64,000 nucleotides of DNA from Isoperla grammatica (GCA_945910005.1 OX246738.1:20541686-20605685), one strand, 5' to 3'; positions 10,790-20,478 are shown, numbered from the stretch's first letter. Numbers and translations: made by a program. The notes: a model not told the origin generated them from the sequence alone.

Positions 10790-13700
10790 CTAATAGCTAG
10801 GGTCTAACCTGTCAGGCTTCCTACTTCTCCGCCCACTCTTAGTAATAAGTGTCTCCGCTTCTACGATCTCGTGAACTTCTACCGGGTGCAGCCTTTGAAC
10901 AGGGCGGATGTATTCCCCATTCTGCGTCTTTATTTTGGCCACCCTGGTGAAGCCATCTCTACCCGGAAACACGTTTAGTACACGGGCCAAGGGCCACTGT
11001 AATCTTTCGTATTCGTTCTGCACAAACACAAGGTCACCCTTTTTTATCTGGGGACAATTCTTGTGTTTAGTGTACTGCATAAGCTCAGCGAGGTATTCTT
11101 TTCTAAATCGTTCCTTCAGATCTCGTACTAGTTTCAATTTGAAATTATATCTTCGGGAAAGCGATTCTTGATTTATGGGTGTCGTCTCACTGAACTGATT
11201 GTTGTGTATTTCGTTAAGAAATAATGCTGGTGTCAATGGCTGATAGTCATTAACGTCCTCGGACATGTATGTTAATGGACGAGAGTTAACTTTAGCTTCA
11301 ACATTACAGAGGACGGTGATCATTTCCTCGTAATTTAAAATGGCCTTTCCTAGAACTCGGCGAAGCATGTTTTTGATCATCCTTATCATTCTCTCCCACC
11401 ATCCCCCCCACCAGGGGGATAATGGAGGGATGAATTTCCACTCCATTTTTTGCATGACAGTGGCTTTTACTATTTCCGCTTCAAAGTTCAAGATGTTATT
11501 AGCACCGACAAAGTTGGTAGCATTGTCTGAATACATTATTCGAGGTCGGCCCCGACGACTGACCATTCGTTCGAGGGCTCGTAAAAATGCTTCTGTACTC
11601 AGAGAGGTAATTAATTCGAGGTGTATGGCCCGGTAAACAGCGCATGTAAACAAGACTATCCAAGCTTTCTTTCCACCCTTTAAGTACAGTGGCCCCGCCA
11701 AGTCAACGCCCGTGATTTCAAATATTGCCGCGTCGTTGACTCTATCGGCTGGAAGCGCGGGTGGGTTGGATGTCATTGGCTTAGCCGTGAACCGTCTACA
11801 TCTCTGGCAACGAGATATAACTCGACTTACTGTTTTCCTACCCCTTAAGATCCAATATTTCTCTCTCAGCTGACTAAGCGTTATGTTGACGCCAGCATGA
11901 TGGAGACTTTGATGCACGTGAAGAATGAGTTTGTCAACAATGTCGTGTTTACTGGGTAAGAGCACGGGAGACTTGAACAGATCTGTATCTTCACGTGCGG
12001 TGAGGCGGGATTTAACTGTCAATAAACCGTTATCTGATTTCTTAACATTGATTCTTTTTATTGATTTAAGTTCATCTTCATTGAATGTTTCATGCTGAAT
12101 TAATCGGATAATCTGAATTTCGGCGTTCTCGATTTCTTGTACGCTAAGTTCGCCGTGGGTTTTTGTTGCTGGATTTCGGCAATTATTAATGAATCTCCTT
12201 ATCCACGCAACTACCTTTAACATAGTTTTATATTTAGAGAAACGAGTGTTCAGTTTTTGCGAAACAGAGGATTCCGTTGTGGCTAAGTTTATCTTGAGAG
12301 TTTTCCGTTTTTCAGAATTTACCTCGTGTTCGTCTATGTTTCTCTCGACGGTAGGCCAAGTGGACATGTCATACGTCAACCACTCGGGCCCCTCCCACCA
12401 TCTGCTTTCTATAAACTTCTTCACTCCCACCCCTCGAGATGGAAGGTCAGCCGGATTGTGTGACCCTGGTATGTGCCGCCACGCGCTTCCTAGTGTGAGT
12501 TCTCTTATTTCACGCACCCTGTTCCACACGTAGGCACCCCACGTGTCTTGTCGGTCGATCCAACTCAAGGCGGTGGTGGAATCAGACCAAAAGAATATAT
12601 CTTCTTTCGGTATTCTTAATGTTTGATTGACCTCTTGTGTAAGACGGGCGCCAATCAGACAAGACAGTAGCTCAAGCCGCGGTATGGTTATGTCCTTGAG
12701 CGGCGTGATTCTATTTTTAGCTTGAACGAAATTAATCGTTGTTTGCAATGTTGATTCATTCCTCAGGAATATACAACACGCGTATGCGTTCTTACTCGCA
12801 TCACAAAATGTGTGCAATGTAATTTTGCCCTCACCGAGATTCAATCGTCTTGGGATTTGAATTGCATTTAATAAATGCAACTCTTCCCTCCACTGAACGT
12901 ATTTTTCGCGGATTGCAGTAGGTAATTCTTCATCCCAATTCATCTTCAGTTTCCACGTTTCTTGTAACAATAGCTTTGGCGGGACAGTGATTGGACAGGT
13001 GAATCCGATTGGGTCAAATATCTTGTGAGTGGTGGATAGCAAACTCCTCTTATTGACTGTACCACCGAATTCTTCTATTATTTTCTCGGTGTCACAACTC
13101 AGACTGTCCTCACATTTATCCCATACTAGACCTAAAACCATTGTTTTTTGTGATTCTTCTGATAATTGGCCGGAACACTCCCACCTTCTCAACTCGAATT
13201 GCGCGGTCTTCATTATGTCCGTGGATTCGGTGACGAATTTCGTGAGTTCTTCATTGTTATCGACACTAGTTACACAGTTGTCGACGTAGAATGCGCTTCG
13301 CAATTTCTTTGCCGTTGTTTCCAGATGTTTCGGTGCATTATCCAAGTGGTAGTTGATTGTTGCGGCTAATAAAAAGGGACTGCATGCCACCCCAAACACT
13401 ACTCTTGTATGTCGAAACAACTGGATTTCTTTACAATCGGAATCCTTCCACCACAGAAATCTTAGGTAGTCGCGATTGGTCTCGTTGACACCGATTTGTA
13501 AGAAGGCGGCCTTTATGTCTGCGGAAACACCAATTTTCTTTTCTCGAAAGTTCATTAAGATTTTGGGAATCAACTCGATTAAATTGGGGCCTTTTGACAA
13601 ACAATCGTTTAATGAGGGAGAGTTCTTAGTTTTCCTCGCGGATGCATCAAAAACCGGCCTTATCTTAGTGCTGCTTCCGTCTTTAATGACCGCTCTGTGA

Positions 13701-15958
13701 GGTAGATAATGACAATTATCCCCCTTCATTGTTTCGGGATTTATCGCTTCGATTATTCCTTCTTGTTGCCAATTTTTAAGGACTTTGTCATATTCATCAA
13801 AGTTGTTTTCCTCTTTTAACTTCCGTGTAGTGTTTGAAAGTCTCTTGACGGCAATGTTGTAATTGTCGGGGAGAGGGGGGTGGTCTTCGACCCACGGCAA
13901 TTCAACTTGGTACCTCCCGTCGGGCACTCTTTTCACTGTTTTGAGAAAGTGGTTTTTTGTATCTTTAGCGAGTTCCTCTTTCTCTATTTTTGATGCATTG
14001 TCCGTAATGCCTATGACGTCAAGTTTCCACAAGTCTGGAATTGTACAGTCATGTACAAACATGGACGTAACCAAGAGCGAGTCGTTAGATTGTCGGGCGT
14101 TATCATTGTTTACTTTTCCTAGCAGTGTCCATCCGAGCTTGGTCTCTATTGCCACTGGCCCTGACTGTAAGGGGCAAATGTTACCAGTGAATAGTTTCCC
14201 TGCAATGTCGGCGCCAATGAGTAGTTCGATTTGTTTTGATTGGTTCCCGTAATCACTCAGTTTTATCCTCTTGTTTTCTAACTCCGTTATCCATGCACCG
14301 CTTGGAATACTTGCTGTATATTCACATATTTCAGGGTTGTCGAGTACTTTGAAGTTACATCTGTAATTGTTGCTTGTACTGGCAAGATGGACCACGTATT
14401 CATTGTGTTTTCTAGGTAGTGTTACGTGTCCGCCAAACAAGCCATGTTTTAAAGTCTCACACCCCTTTCTTTCATACCCCATCTCCCGAGCCATGCCTTT
14501 TGTGATGTACGATCTCTGAGATCCTGTATCTATCAAGGCCCGGGCTTGTCTACTCTGTCCATTACTTCCCTCTATTGTCACCTGAATGGTTTGAAGCAGG
14601 ACGTCGTGAGAGACATGATTAGTATTTGCCATTGACGTGATGTTATCTGATGTCTTCTCTTCTACCGGTTTACTGTTTACCTGTTGGCTTGAAGCGAAGT
14701 TAACACACATAATGGTCTGATGTTTTCGCTCACACAACATGCACTTTACATTGGCTCTACATTTTTTCGAGGTATGACCGAGATTTAGACATGAGAAGCA
14801 AGCCCTTTTTTCTGTGATAATATCTCGCTTTTCTTCAAGTGTCATCCTTCGAGCTTTAAAGCATTCGTGTGAACGATGGCCCTTCTCGCAAAATAGGCAC
14901 GTAATGCGTGGCTGCCCCCCGCTATTTGAGTTTGATAGGTCAGCTGCTGTGGCTATTTGTTTATCTGATTTGGGCGCATTATTATTAGCTTTAGAACCGC
15001 GTGAATCAAATGTACTTCGAGCTAATTTCACGCGTTCTTCGCTTTCCACCTCATGTTTTAGGAACTGCATTAGTAATTGGAGATTATTTTGTTCTCCCTC
15101 TTGTTCAACATGAAGCTTGTACATATTATTCCGTTGTCTTTCCCAAGCTTTAATTATTTCTTCGGGTAAGCAACTTTCGACCATCGGGAACAGCATAACA
15201 GCGTATTGATTGTTGACTACACCTAGAATTTCTAGGGCGCGTAATTGCGTTTCTATTTTGTCATACAATCGAGATAAGTCTGTCCCGTGTTTTTTATCGT
15301 TAATTAGATTGATTAATTCACGAACGTAGACATCTATGAGTACGTCCTCTCTACCATATCGTGATTTCAGGGTCTCAATGGCTTTAAAATAGCTTGTCGC
15401 GGTTGCAGGGTAGCTATTAATAATTTCTTGGGGTCGCGACCCATTAACCATCGACTGGCTTAGATATTGGAATTTGTCTTCCGGCGCAATTTCGCTGTCG
15501 TCATGAATTTTTTGAAATTGCCCCCAGAATTTGAGCCAATCCTTTACATTGCCACCGAACTTATTTATCGCCAACTCGGGTAACCTGTACTTTTTATGAC
15601 TTTCGATAATATTACCCGGGTTCGAGCCCCCGACACTACTGGTAGATGTAAGTTCCACTCTCTGCTTACCGATTTCATCCGTGAGTTTTCTTTTGATAGA
15701 AATGAATTTCTCGCGGTATGACTCTGTACTTATATATTCTTCGCTTAATACGTCCTCACCTATTGTTTCGTCTTCAATCAAAATCTTAAGAATTTGTGCA
15801 TCAACTAGCTCTAGCCGGTTGCATTTATCGGTAATTTGATCTAGTAACTCATTGGACCTTTCGGGGAGGATGCCTTCACCTAACTCTGACGCAATTTGTT
15901 GACACATCTTCGTGAATGATGCCCTAATGGGCGTTCTGTGCCTCTTTAGACTATCCAT
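10790..15958 (-). CDS. BEL/Pao Gag-Pol polyprotein, intact
   Basis: 1722 residues without interruption. Order seen: Gag-like region with a DUF1759-type domain (about 125-300); three Cys/His knuckles (C354-C366, C387-C400, C406-C418); aspartic protease with DTGS at 477-480; Pao-type reverse transcriptase with SADIKAAF (about 812-819) and the catalytic box YVDN (891-894) where YVDD is commoner; RNase H with FCDAS (D1053), WSDS (D1126) and NPAD (D1171); integrase with a zinc-binding H/C region (HH 1353-1354, CQRC 1384-1387) and catalytic D1419, D1478 and E1522 (GVDLAGP, YSDNATNF, WWGGWWERM); and a C-terminal DUF5641-like region with LVFVQNE and RPVQRLHPVE. The start codon is only 24 nt from the primer-binding site, leaving a very short leader. 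It would produce virus-like particles, reverse-transcribe the RNA and integrate the cDNA. All catalytic motifs I looked for are present. Confidence 0.97.
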   Translation of the reverse strand: MDSLKRHRTPIRASFTKMCQQIASELGEGILPERSNELLDQITDKCNRLELVDAQILKILIEDETIGEDVLSEEYISTESYREKFISIKRKLTDEIGKQRVELTSTSSVGGSNPGNIIESHKKYRLPELAINKFGGNVKDWLKFWGQFQKIHDDSEIAPEDKFQYLSQSMVNGSRPQEIINSYPATATSYFKAIETLKSRYGREDVLIDVYVRELINLINDKKHGTDLSRLYDKIETQLRALEILGVVNNQYAVMLFPMVESCLPEEIIKAWERQRNNMYKLHVEQEGEQNNLQLLMQFLKHEVESEERVKLARSTFDSRGSKANNNAPKSDKQIATAADLSNSNSGGQPRITCLFCEKGHRSHECFKARRMTLEEKRDIITEKRACFSCLNLGHTSKKCRANVKCMLCERKHQTIMCVNFASSQQVNSKPVEEKTSDNITSMANTNHVSHDVLLQTIQVTIEGSNGQSRQARALIDTGSQRSYITKGMAREMGYERKGCETLKHGLFGGHVTLPRKHNEYVVHLASTSNNYRCNFKVLDNPEICEYTASIPSGAWITELENKRIKLSDYGNQSKQIELLIGADIAGKLFTGNICPLQSGPVAIETKLGWTLLGKVNNDNARQSNDSLLVTSMFVHDCTIPDLWKLDVIGITDNASKIEKEELAKDTKNHFLKTVKRVPDGRYQVELPWVEDHPPLPDNYNIAVKRLSNTTRKLKEENNFDEYDKVLKNWQQEGIIEAINPETMKGDNCHYLPHRAVIKDGSSTKIRPVFDASARKTKNSPSLNDCLSKGPNLIELIPKILMNFREKKIGVSADIKAAFLQIGVNETNRDYLRFLWWKDSDCKEIQLFRHTRVVFGVACSPFLLAATINYHLDNAPKHLETTAKKLRSAFYVDNCVTSVDNNEELTKFVTESTDIMKTAQFELRRWECSGQLSEESQKTMVLGLVWDKCEDSLSCDTEKIIEEFGGTVNKRSLLSTTHKIFDPIGFTCPITVPPKLLLQETWKLKMNWDEELPTAIREKYVQWREELHLLNAIQIPRRLNLGEGKITLHTFCDASKNAYACCIFLRNESTLQTTINFVQAKNRITPLKDITIPRLELLSCLIGARLTQEVNQTLRIPKEDIFFWSDSTTALSWIDRQDTWGAYVWNRVREIRELTLGSAWRHIPGSHNPADLPSRGVGVKKFIESRWWEGPEWLTYDMSTWPTVERNIDEHEVNSEKRKTLKINLATTESSVSQKLNTRFSKYKTMLKVVAWIRRFINNCRNPATKTHGELSVQEIENAEIQIIRLIQHETFNEDELKSIKRINVKKSDNGLLTVKSRLTAREDTDLFKSPVLLPSKHDIVDKLILHVHQSLHHAGVNITLSQLREKYWILRGRKTVSRVISRCQRCRRFTAKPMTSNPPALPADRVNDAAIFEITGVDLAGPLYLKGGKKAWIVLFTCAVYRAIHLELITSLSTEAFLRALERMVSRRGRPRIMYSDNATNFVGANNILNFEAEIVKATVMQKMEWKFIPPLSPWWGGWWERMIRMIKNMLRRVLGKAILNYEEMITVLCNVEAKVNSRPLTYMSEDVNDYQPLTPALFLNEIHNNQFSETTPINQESLSRRYNFKLKLVRDLKERFRKEYLAELMQYTKHKNCPQIKKGDLVFVQNEYERLQWPLARVLNVFPGRDGFTRVAKIKTQNGEYIRPVQRLHPVEVHEIVEAETLITKSGRRSRKPDRLDPSY

Positions 15959-15981
15959 TATGCGAACAAAAGATTACAGTT

Positions 15982-15999
15982 GTCCTGTCACGGTCGCCA
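15982..15999 (-). promoter_or_regulatory. Primer-binding site matching tRNA-Arg 3' end
   Basis: On the minus strand TGGCGACCGTGACAGGAC starts two bases after the 5' LTR. It is complementary to a tRNA 3' end of the type CACGGTCG-CCA, the acceptor stem of animal tRNA-Arg(UCG) as I know it. Several insect retrotransposons, such as 412 and mdg1, use tRNA-Arg. Confidence 0.85.
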
Positions 16000-16001
16000 T
16001 A

Positions 16002-17115
16002 TGTTGCAAGCGCGCCGTGTATAGCACTTGCGGATTTATACAATATGAGAAGGGGGAGCTTTAACTTAAAACGGACTCTGTTAAGCAAAATAGAAGCCTG
16101 AACCAGGTAAGGATTCAAGGTACGGTACTAGCTATTAGGGCAATTGGATAGGGTATTGAAGATCAACGGTTTCGGGCCGCTACGTAGGACTCGGAGGTCA
16201 AGAAGATCAACGGTTTCGGGCCGCTACGTAGCACTCGGAGGTCAAGAAGATCAACGGTTTCGGGCCGCTACGTAGCACTCGGAGGTCAAGAAGATCAACG
16301 GTTTCGGGCCGCTACGTAGCACTCGGAGGTCAAGAAGATCAACGGTTTCGGGCCGCTACGTAGCACTCGGAGGTCAAGAAGATCAACGGTTTCGGGCCGC
16401 TACGTAGCACTCGGAGGTCAAGAAGATCAACGGTTTCGGGCCGCTACGTAGCACTCGGAGGTCAAGAAGATCAACGGTTTCGGGCCGCTACGAAGCACTC
16501 GGAGGTCAAGACGTTCGTGGGAGTGGTGTAGGGCATAGATAAGACAAGAGTGACTAGGTGGTACAAGGATGGTGTATTTACAAGAATATATGGTACAGCG
16601 GAGAGACGTGGTGTGAGCAACAGACAAAATCTGAGACTAAAAATCGCCTTGCGATGTGGCTCTATTTATACCCCAGGCCACCCCACCCACCCGCATGTTT
16701 GGAAGAAACAAGGGGCGGGGGAGTGACGTGGTACGGTAGCTTGACCGTATCCTTGGCTGTCTTGGCACAAGAGCATAGTAAGGTGTTCTGAACGCCTTGA
16801 AAACTATGTTGTCACAAGTATAAATGTCATATAAGAAAACCAAGGAATAAACATAAGAAAATAGCCATACAATATTGTACAATGAAAAAAAGTAGAAAAC
16901 AATAGTAATGAAATAACCCAATATCTTATATGTAAACTTATTATAAGAATATTGTCTTTGTAGAGCCGTGGTGCAGTAGGACACACGGGTCGCTACATAC
17001 GTGCCGCGCACTTTACTATTTACAGATTACGCGCACTTATCGTTATGATAATTTTTGCCTTTTGGCCACACCCACACACTTCGCGATCATCGCCGCCGTC
17101 AGCGGGGCCGCAATA
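16002..17115 (-). repeat. 5' LTR of BEL/Pao element (8-unit VNTR)
   Basis: Length 1114 bp with the same ends as the other LTR. It carries eight 44-bp units, which accounts for its whole 264-bp deficit (six units). As the 5' LTR it should hold the promoter and poly(A) signal; I could not assign these with confidence. Confidence 0.95.
16160..16511. repeat. 44-bp tandem repeat inside 5' LTR, 8 copies
   Basis: The same unit as at 8932-9547, present eight times in 352 bp, with the same first-unit (GTAGGAC) and last-unit (GAAGCAC) variants. Confidence 0.95.
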
Positions 17116-17231
17116 ATATGCTAAACGTTAACGCGAGCAGAGCTTCCATAACTTCATGTTCTACGGCCAGCGAGTCGGAATCAACAGTTTGCCTTCCAGA
17201 CACCGGCTCGAACATTTCGAGGGGAGAGAAA

Positions 17232-17232
17232 C

Positions 17233-17283
<51 letters not shown>

Positions 17284-17297
17284 TAGATAGATAGATA
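17232..17297. repeat. (GA)n / (GATA)n microsatellite
   Basis: A GA dinucleotide run grades into GATA tetranucleotides. The GATA part is the tail of the LINE 3' end that follows. Confidence 0.9.
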
Positions 17298-17620
17298 ATG
17301 GTCTTTATTGAAGGCGGGATTAAGGCCAGCTAGGCCTTATCTTCCATCCAACCTTTTAACAAATAATACATTTTGATACAGACAATAAACAATAGACAGT
17401 AGTACAATAATAATTAACTATTCAATATATAAACTAAAATACAAACTCATAATGAAAAACAAAAAATTAATTGCAAATAAGGTTAACCATTCATTCGAAA
17501 ACTACATTAGAGTTTAATTTGAAGTTAGCGTTAACATATTAAAATATAATAATAACGCAGTAATTATTTAATCAGTGTCTACGATCATTCATACATAGCA
17601 ATTTAACAAAAGAAACAAAC
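17298..17620 (-). mobile_element. LINE 3' UTR fragment with (ATCT)n tail
   Basis: On the minus strand the sequence runs GGCCTAGCTGGCCTTAATCC, then CCGCCTTCAATAAAGACCATT and an (ATCT)n tail. An AATAAA signal followed at once by a short tandem tail is the usual 3' end of an animal LINE. No coding part is recognisable, so this is a 5'-truncated copy. The left limit (about 17298) is clear; the right limit near the A-rich tract at 17623 is a guess. Confidence 0.6.
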
Positions 17621-17622
17621 AA

Positions 17623-17639
17623 AACAAAAAAAAAAAAAA

Positions 17640-17699
<60 letters not shown>
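17623..17699. repeat. poly(A) and (GA)n tract
   Basis: About 25 A residues followed by about 25 GA dinucleotides. Confidence 0.95.
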
Positions 17700-17707
<8 letters not shown>

Positions 17708-18332
17708 GATTTCTTTTCAAAATGATAAAAAGTTTGAAGTTTGTGTAAAAGAAGATGCATATAAATGAGTCTTCCGTGGTTTGAAGAACAATTATTTGAT
17801 CCTGCACGTATCGAGTACGGGACAGAGTTTAAAATATGTTTTGGACTAAACTCCGATATTTTTTACGGACGATATAAACTTGTTTCCACCTAACCAAGGA
17901 CATTTTTTGTATTATTGCTTGGGTTTAGTTATAAGTTTTTCACAACTCTTTTGTTTTAGGTTGCTTGTATGTTTATCTCATTTACGTTTCAACGATTCAA
18001 GTTCTGTACCTCCTAAACGTTATCTTAATTTGGATTATATTATTTTTGTTTTATTAGAAATTATAAATATCACATTTGTTATATACATTAATAATAATAC
18101 TAGTACTGTAGTATTGAGTATTTACAGATTATCTTCTTGAGATGCAAATGTGCGGAACCAATATTGTTTTGCATTGTAAGTAGTTGTTTTACTGTCAACG
18201 TGAATTATATAACATAAATGAAATAATACATAAATCAATTCGACAACGTATCAACACACAAAAACGTGTCGTAGGCTCTCGCGGCCGGAGTCATAAAAAC
18301 TTATCGCCGCATCCGAAAGCACAAGGGCACTG
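17700..18332. other. Intron-like AT-rich DNA
   Basis: No exon or RNA gene is seen. A short piece at about 18275-18310 (GCGGCCGGAGTCAT and following) matches the outer end of the inverted-repeat element at 24706-25075, so a fragment of that family is present. Confidence 0.5.
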
Positions 18333-20036
18333 GCTCATTATGCTACTCACATGCACTGGTACAGTGTGCTACTCACATGGCCACTGGCTTAGTGTGCTAC
18401 TCGGGCACAGGCTCAGTGTGCTACTCACATGCACTGGCTCAGTGTGCTACTCACATGCACTGGTACAGTGTGCTACTCACATGCACTGGCTTAGTGTGCT
18501 ACTCACATGCACTGGAACAGTGTGCTACTCACATGCACTGGCTTAGTGTGCTACTCACATGGACACTGGCTTATTGTGCTACTCGGGCACTGGCTTATTG
18601 TGCAACTCACATGCACAGGAACAGTGTGCTACTCACATGGGCACTGGCTTAGTGTGCTACTCACATGCACTGGCTAGTGTGCTGCTCACACGGCACTGGC
18701 TTAGTGTGCTACTCACATGGGCACTGGCTAGTGTGCTACTCACATGCACTGGCTAAGTGTGCTAGTCAATGCACTGGCTTAGTGTGCTACTCACACGGCA
18801 CTGGCTTAGTGTGCTACTCACATGGGCACTGGCTAGTGTGCTACTCACATGCACTGGCTTAGTGTGCTACTCATGCACTGGCTTTAGTGTGCTGCTCACA
18901 CGGCACTGGCTTAGTGTGCTACTCACATGGGCACTGGCTAGTGTGCTACTCACATGCACTGGCTTAGTGTGCTACTCATGCACTGGCTTAAGTGTGCTGC
19001 TCACACGGCACTGGCTTAGTGTGCTAATCACATGGGCACTGGCTAGTGTGCTACTCACATGCACTGGCTTAGTGTGCTACTCATGCACTGGCTTAGTGTG
19101 CTACTCCCACGGCACTGGCTTAGTGTGCTACTCACACGGCACTGGCTAGTGTGCTGCTCACACGGCACTGGCTTAGTGTGCTACTCACATGGGCACTGGC
19201 TAGTGTGCTACTCACATGCACTGGCTTAGTGTGCTAGTCAATGCACTGGCTTAGTGTGCTACTCACACGGCACTGGCTTAGTGTGCTACTCACATGGGCA
19301 CTGGCTAGTGTGCTACTCACATGCACTGGATTAGTGTGCTACTCATGCACTGGCTTTAGTGTGCTGCTCACACGGCACTGGCTTAGTGTGCTACTCACAT
19401 GGGCACTGGCTAGTGTGCTACTCACATGCACTGGCTTAGTGTGCTACTCATGCACTGGCTTTAGTGTGCTGCTCACACGGCACTGGCTTAGTGTGCTACT
19501 CACATGGGCACTGGCTAGTGTGCTACTCACATGCACTGGCTTAAGTGCTACTCATGCACTGGCTTAGTGTGCTACTCCCACGGCACTGGCTTAGTGTGCT
19601 ACTCACACGGCACTGGCTTAGTGTGCTACTCACATGGCACTGGCTTAGTGTGCTGCTCACACGGCACTGGCTTAGTGTGCTACTCACATGCACTGGCTCA
19701 GTGTGCTAGTCAATGCACTGGCTTCTGCTACTCACATGGGCACTGGAAGGCCGGCGGGGATGGGCGCGACTGGCGGGGGGTAGCGACAGACATATGCACT
19801 GGCTTAGTGTGCTACTCACATGCACTGGCTCAGTGTGCTACTCAATGCACTGGCTTGTGCTACTCACATGGGCACTGGAAGGCCGGCGGGGATGGGTAGC
19901 GACAGACACATGCACTGGCTTAGTGTGCTACTCAATGCACTGGCTCAGTGTGCTACTCACATGGGCACTGGCTTAGTGTGGCTCTCACATGCATTGGCTA
20001 TGTGTGCTACTCAATGCACTGGCTTGTGCTACTCAC
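18333..20036 (-). repeat. 26-28 bp minisatellite derived from the ZP exon end and its splice donor
   Basis: About 60-65 head-to-tail units. On the minus strand each reads roughly CCAGTGCATGTGAGTAGCAC followed by ACTAAG. The unit matches the last 11 nt of the ZP exon (CCAGTACCCAT), the GTGAGT donor and the first intron bases. Sub-families carry CCCATGTGAGT, GCATGTGAGT or the altered CCGTGTGAGC. The array starts right at the exon boundary and extends into the intron. Open frames across it follow from the repeat and are not genes. Confidence 0.95.
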
Positions 20037-20176
20037 ATGGGTACTGGAAGGCCGGCGGGGATGGGCGCTACAGGCGGGGGGTAGCGACAGACTATGGTGA
20101 TCACTTCATTCCCGTCCATCTCAAGGCCGGGGTGGAAGCGAACCACCACATTGTTGGTGAACACCCGCTGAGGATC
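20037..20176 (-). CDS. Internal exon encoding part of a ZP (zona pellucida) domain
   Basis: On the minus strand TTTTGTGTTGTAG is followed by an exon starting GATCCTCAG and ending CCAGTACCCAT, then GTGAGTAGC. The open frame reads DPQRVFTNNVVVRFHPGLEM, continues DGNEVITIVCRYPPP and ends in a proline-rich stretch. The pattern F-x-N-x-V-V-V-x-x-H/P followed by V-x-C-x-Y is that of the C-terminal strand region of ZP-N in insect ZP proteins, which polymerise in the apical extracellular matrix and shape cuticle or wing hairs. The exon is 140 nt and ends in phase 2. The donor is followed at once by the donor-derived minisatellite. The tail exon at 2705-5166 on the same strand is probably the 3' end of this gene (inference). 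The other ZP exons are not visible. Confidence 0.8.
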
Positions 20177-20302
20177 CTACAACACAAAACACACAAGTTG
20201 ATGGAAGTCATACTAGGGAATAACACGTTATTTGCATAACCCTTGTTTGCAGATTATCTTACCCAAAAGCATATGCAATCGGATTTATGTCTAGTGCACC
20301 TA

Positions 20303-20478
20303 TAGCGTATTGCAATAATCAGTGGTCCTAGGATCCCGCCCACCTGCCCCTACCTCACTCTATACCTCGAATCGCCGGCTCGAATCGCGGCTGGCTCGCG
20401 CCGGCGATTCGAGGTATGGAGTGAAGTAGGGGAAGGTGGGCGGGATCCTAGGACCACAGATTCATTGCAATACACTGT
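20303..20478. mobile_element. Small hairpin (MITE-like) element
   Basis: A near-perfect inverted repeat: AGTGGTCCTAGGATCCCGCC reads inward from 20321, and its complement ends near 20458. Arms of about 58 bp enclose a loop of about 20 bp. A weaker outer match (GTATTGCAAT on each side) extends the arms to about 20303 and 20478. Noncoding, about 130 bp upstream of the ZP exon. The transposase family is unknown. Confidence 0.75.

Larger units (their letters stand above)
8769..17120 (-). mobile_element. Complete BEL/Pao LTR retrotransposon with 5-bp target duplication
   Basis: The element is bounded by direct LTRs (8774-10151 and 16002-17115) and by ATATG on both sides (8769-8773 and 17116-17120), the 5-bp duplication usual for BEL/Pao. 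On the minus strand it reads 5' LTR (right), primer-binding site, Gag-Pol frame of 1722 codons, a short second open frame, polypurine tract and 3' LTR (left). The pol frame has no stop or frameshift, and outside the VNTR the LTRs differ at only about six visible positions, so insertion looks recent. It lies in the presumed intron of the ZP gene, in the same transcriptional sense. Total length between the target duplications is 8342 bp. Confidence 0.95.

Noticed and set aside
15610..15630. GGGTTCGAGCCC word resembling a tRNA T-arm
   Set aside because: Inside the intact Gag-Pol frame, with no other tRNA arms around it.
17055..17230. Open frames next to the right BEL target duplication
   Set aside because: Openness of this length is expected by chance; no splice sites or family match.
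18184..20239. Several plus-strand frames of about 60-140 codons
   Set aside because: They read the antisense strand of the minisatellite and the ZP exon.
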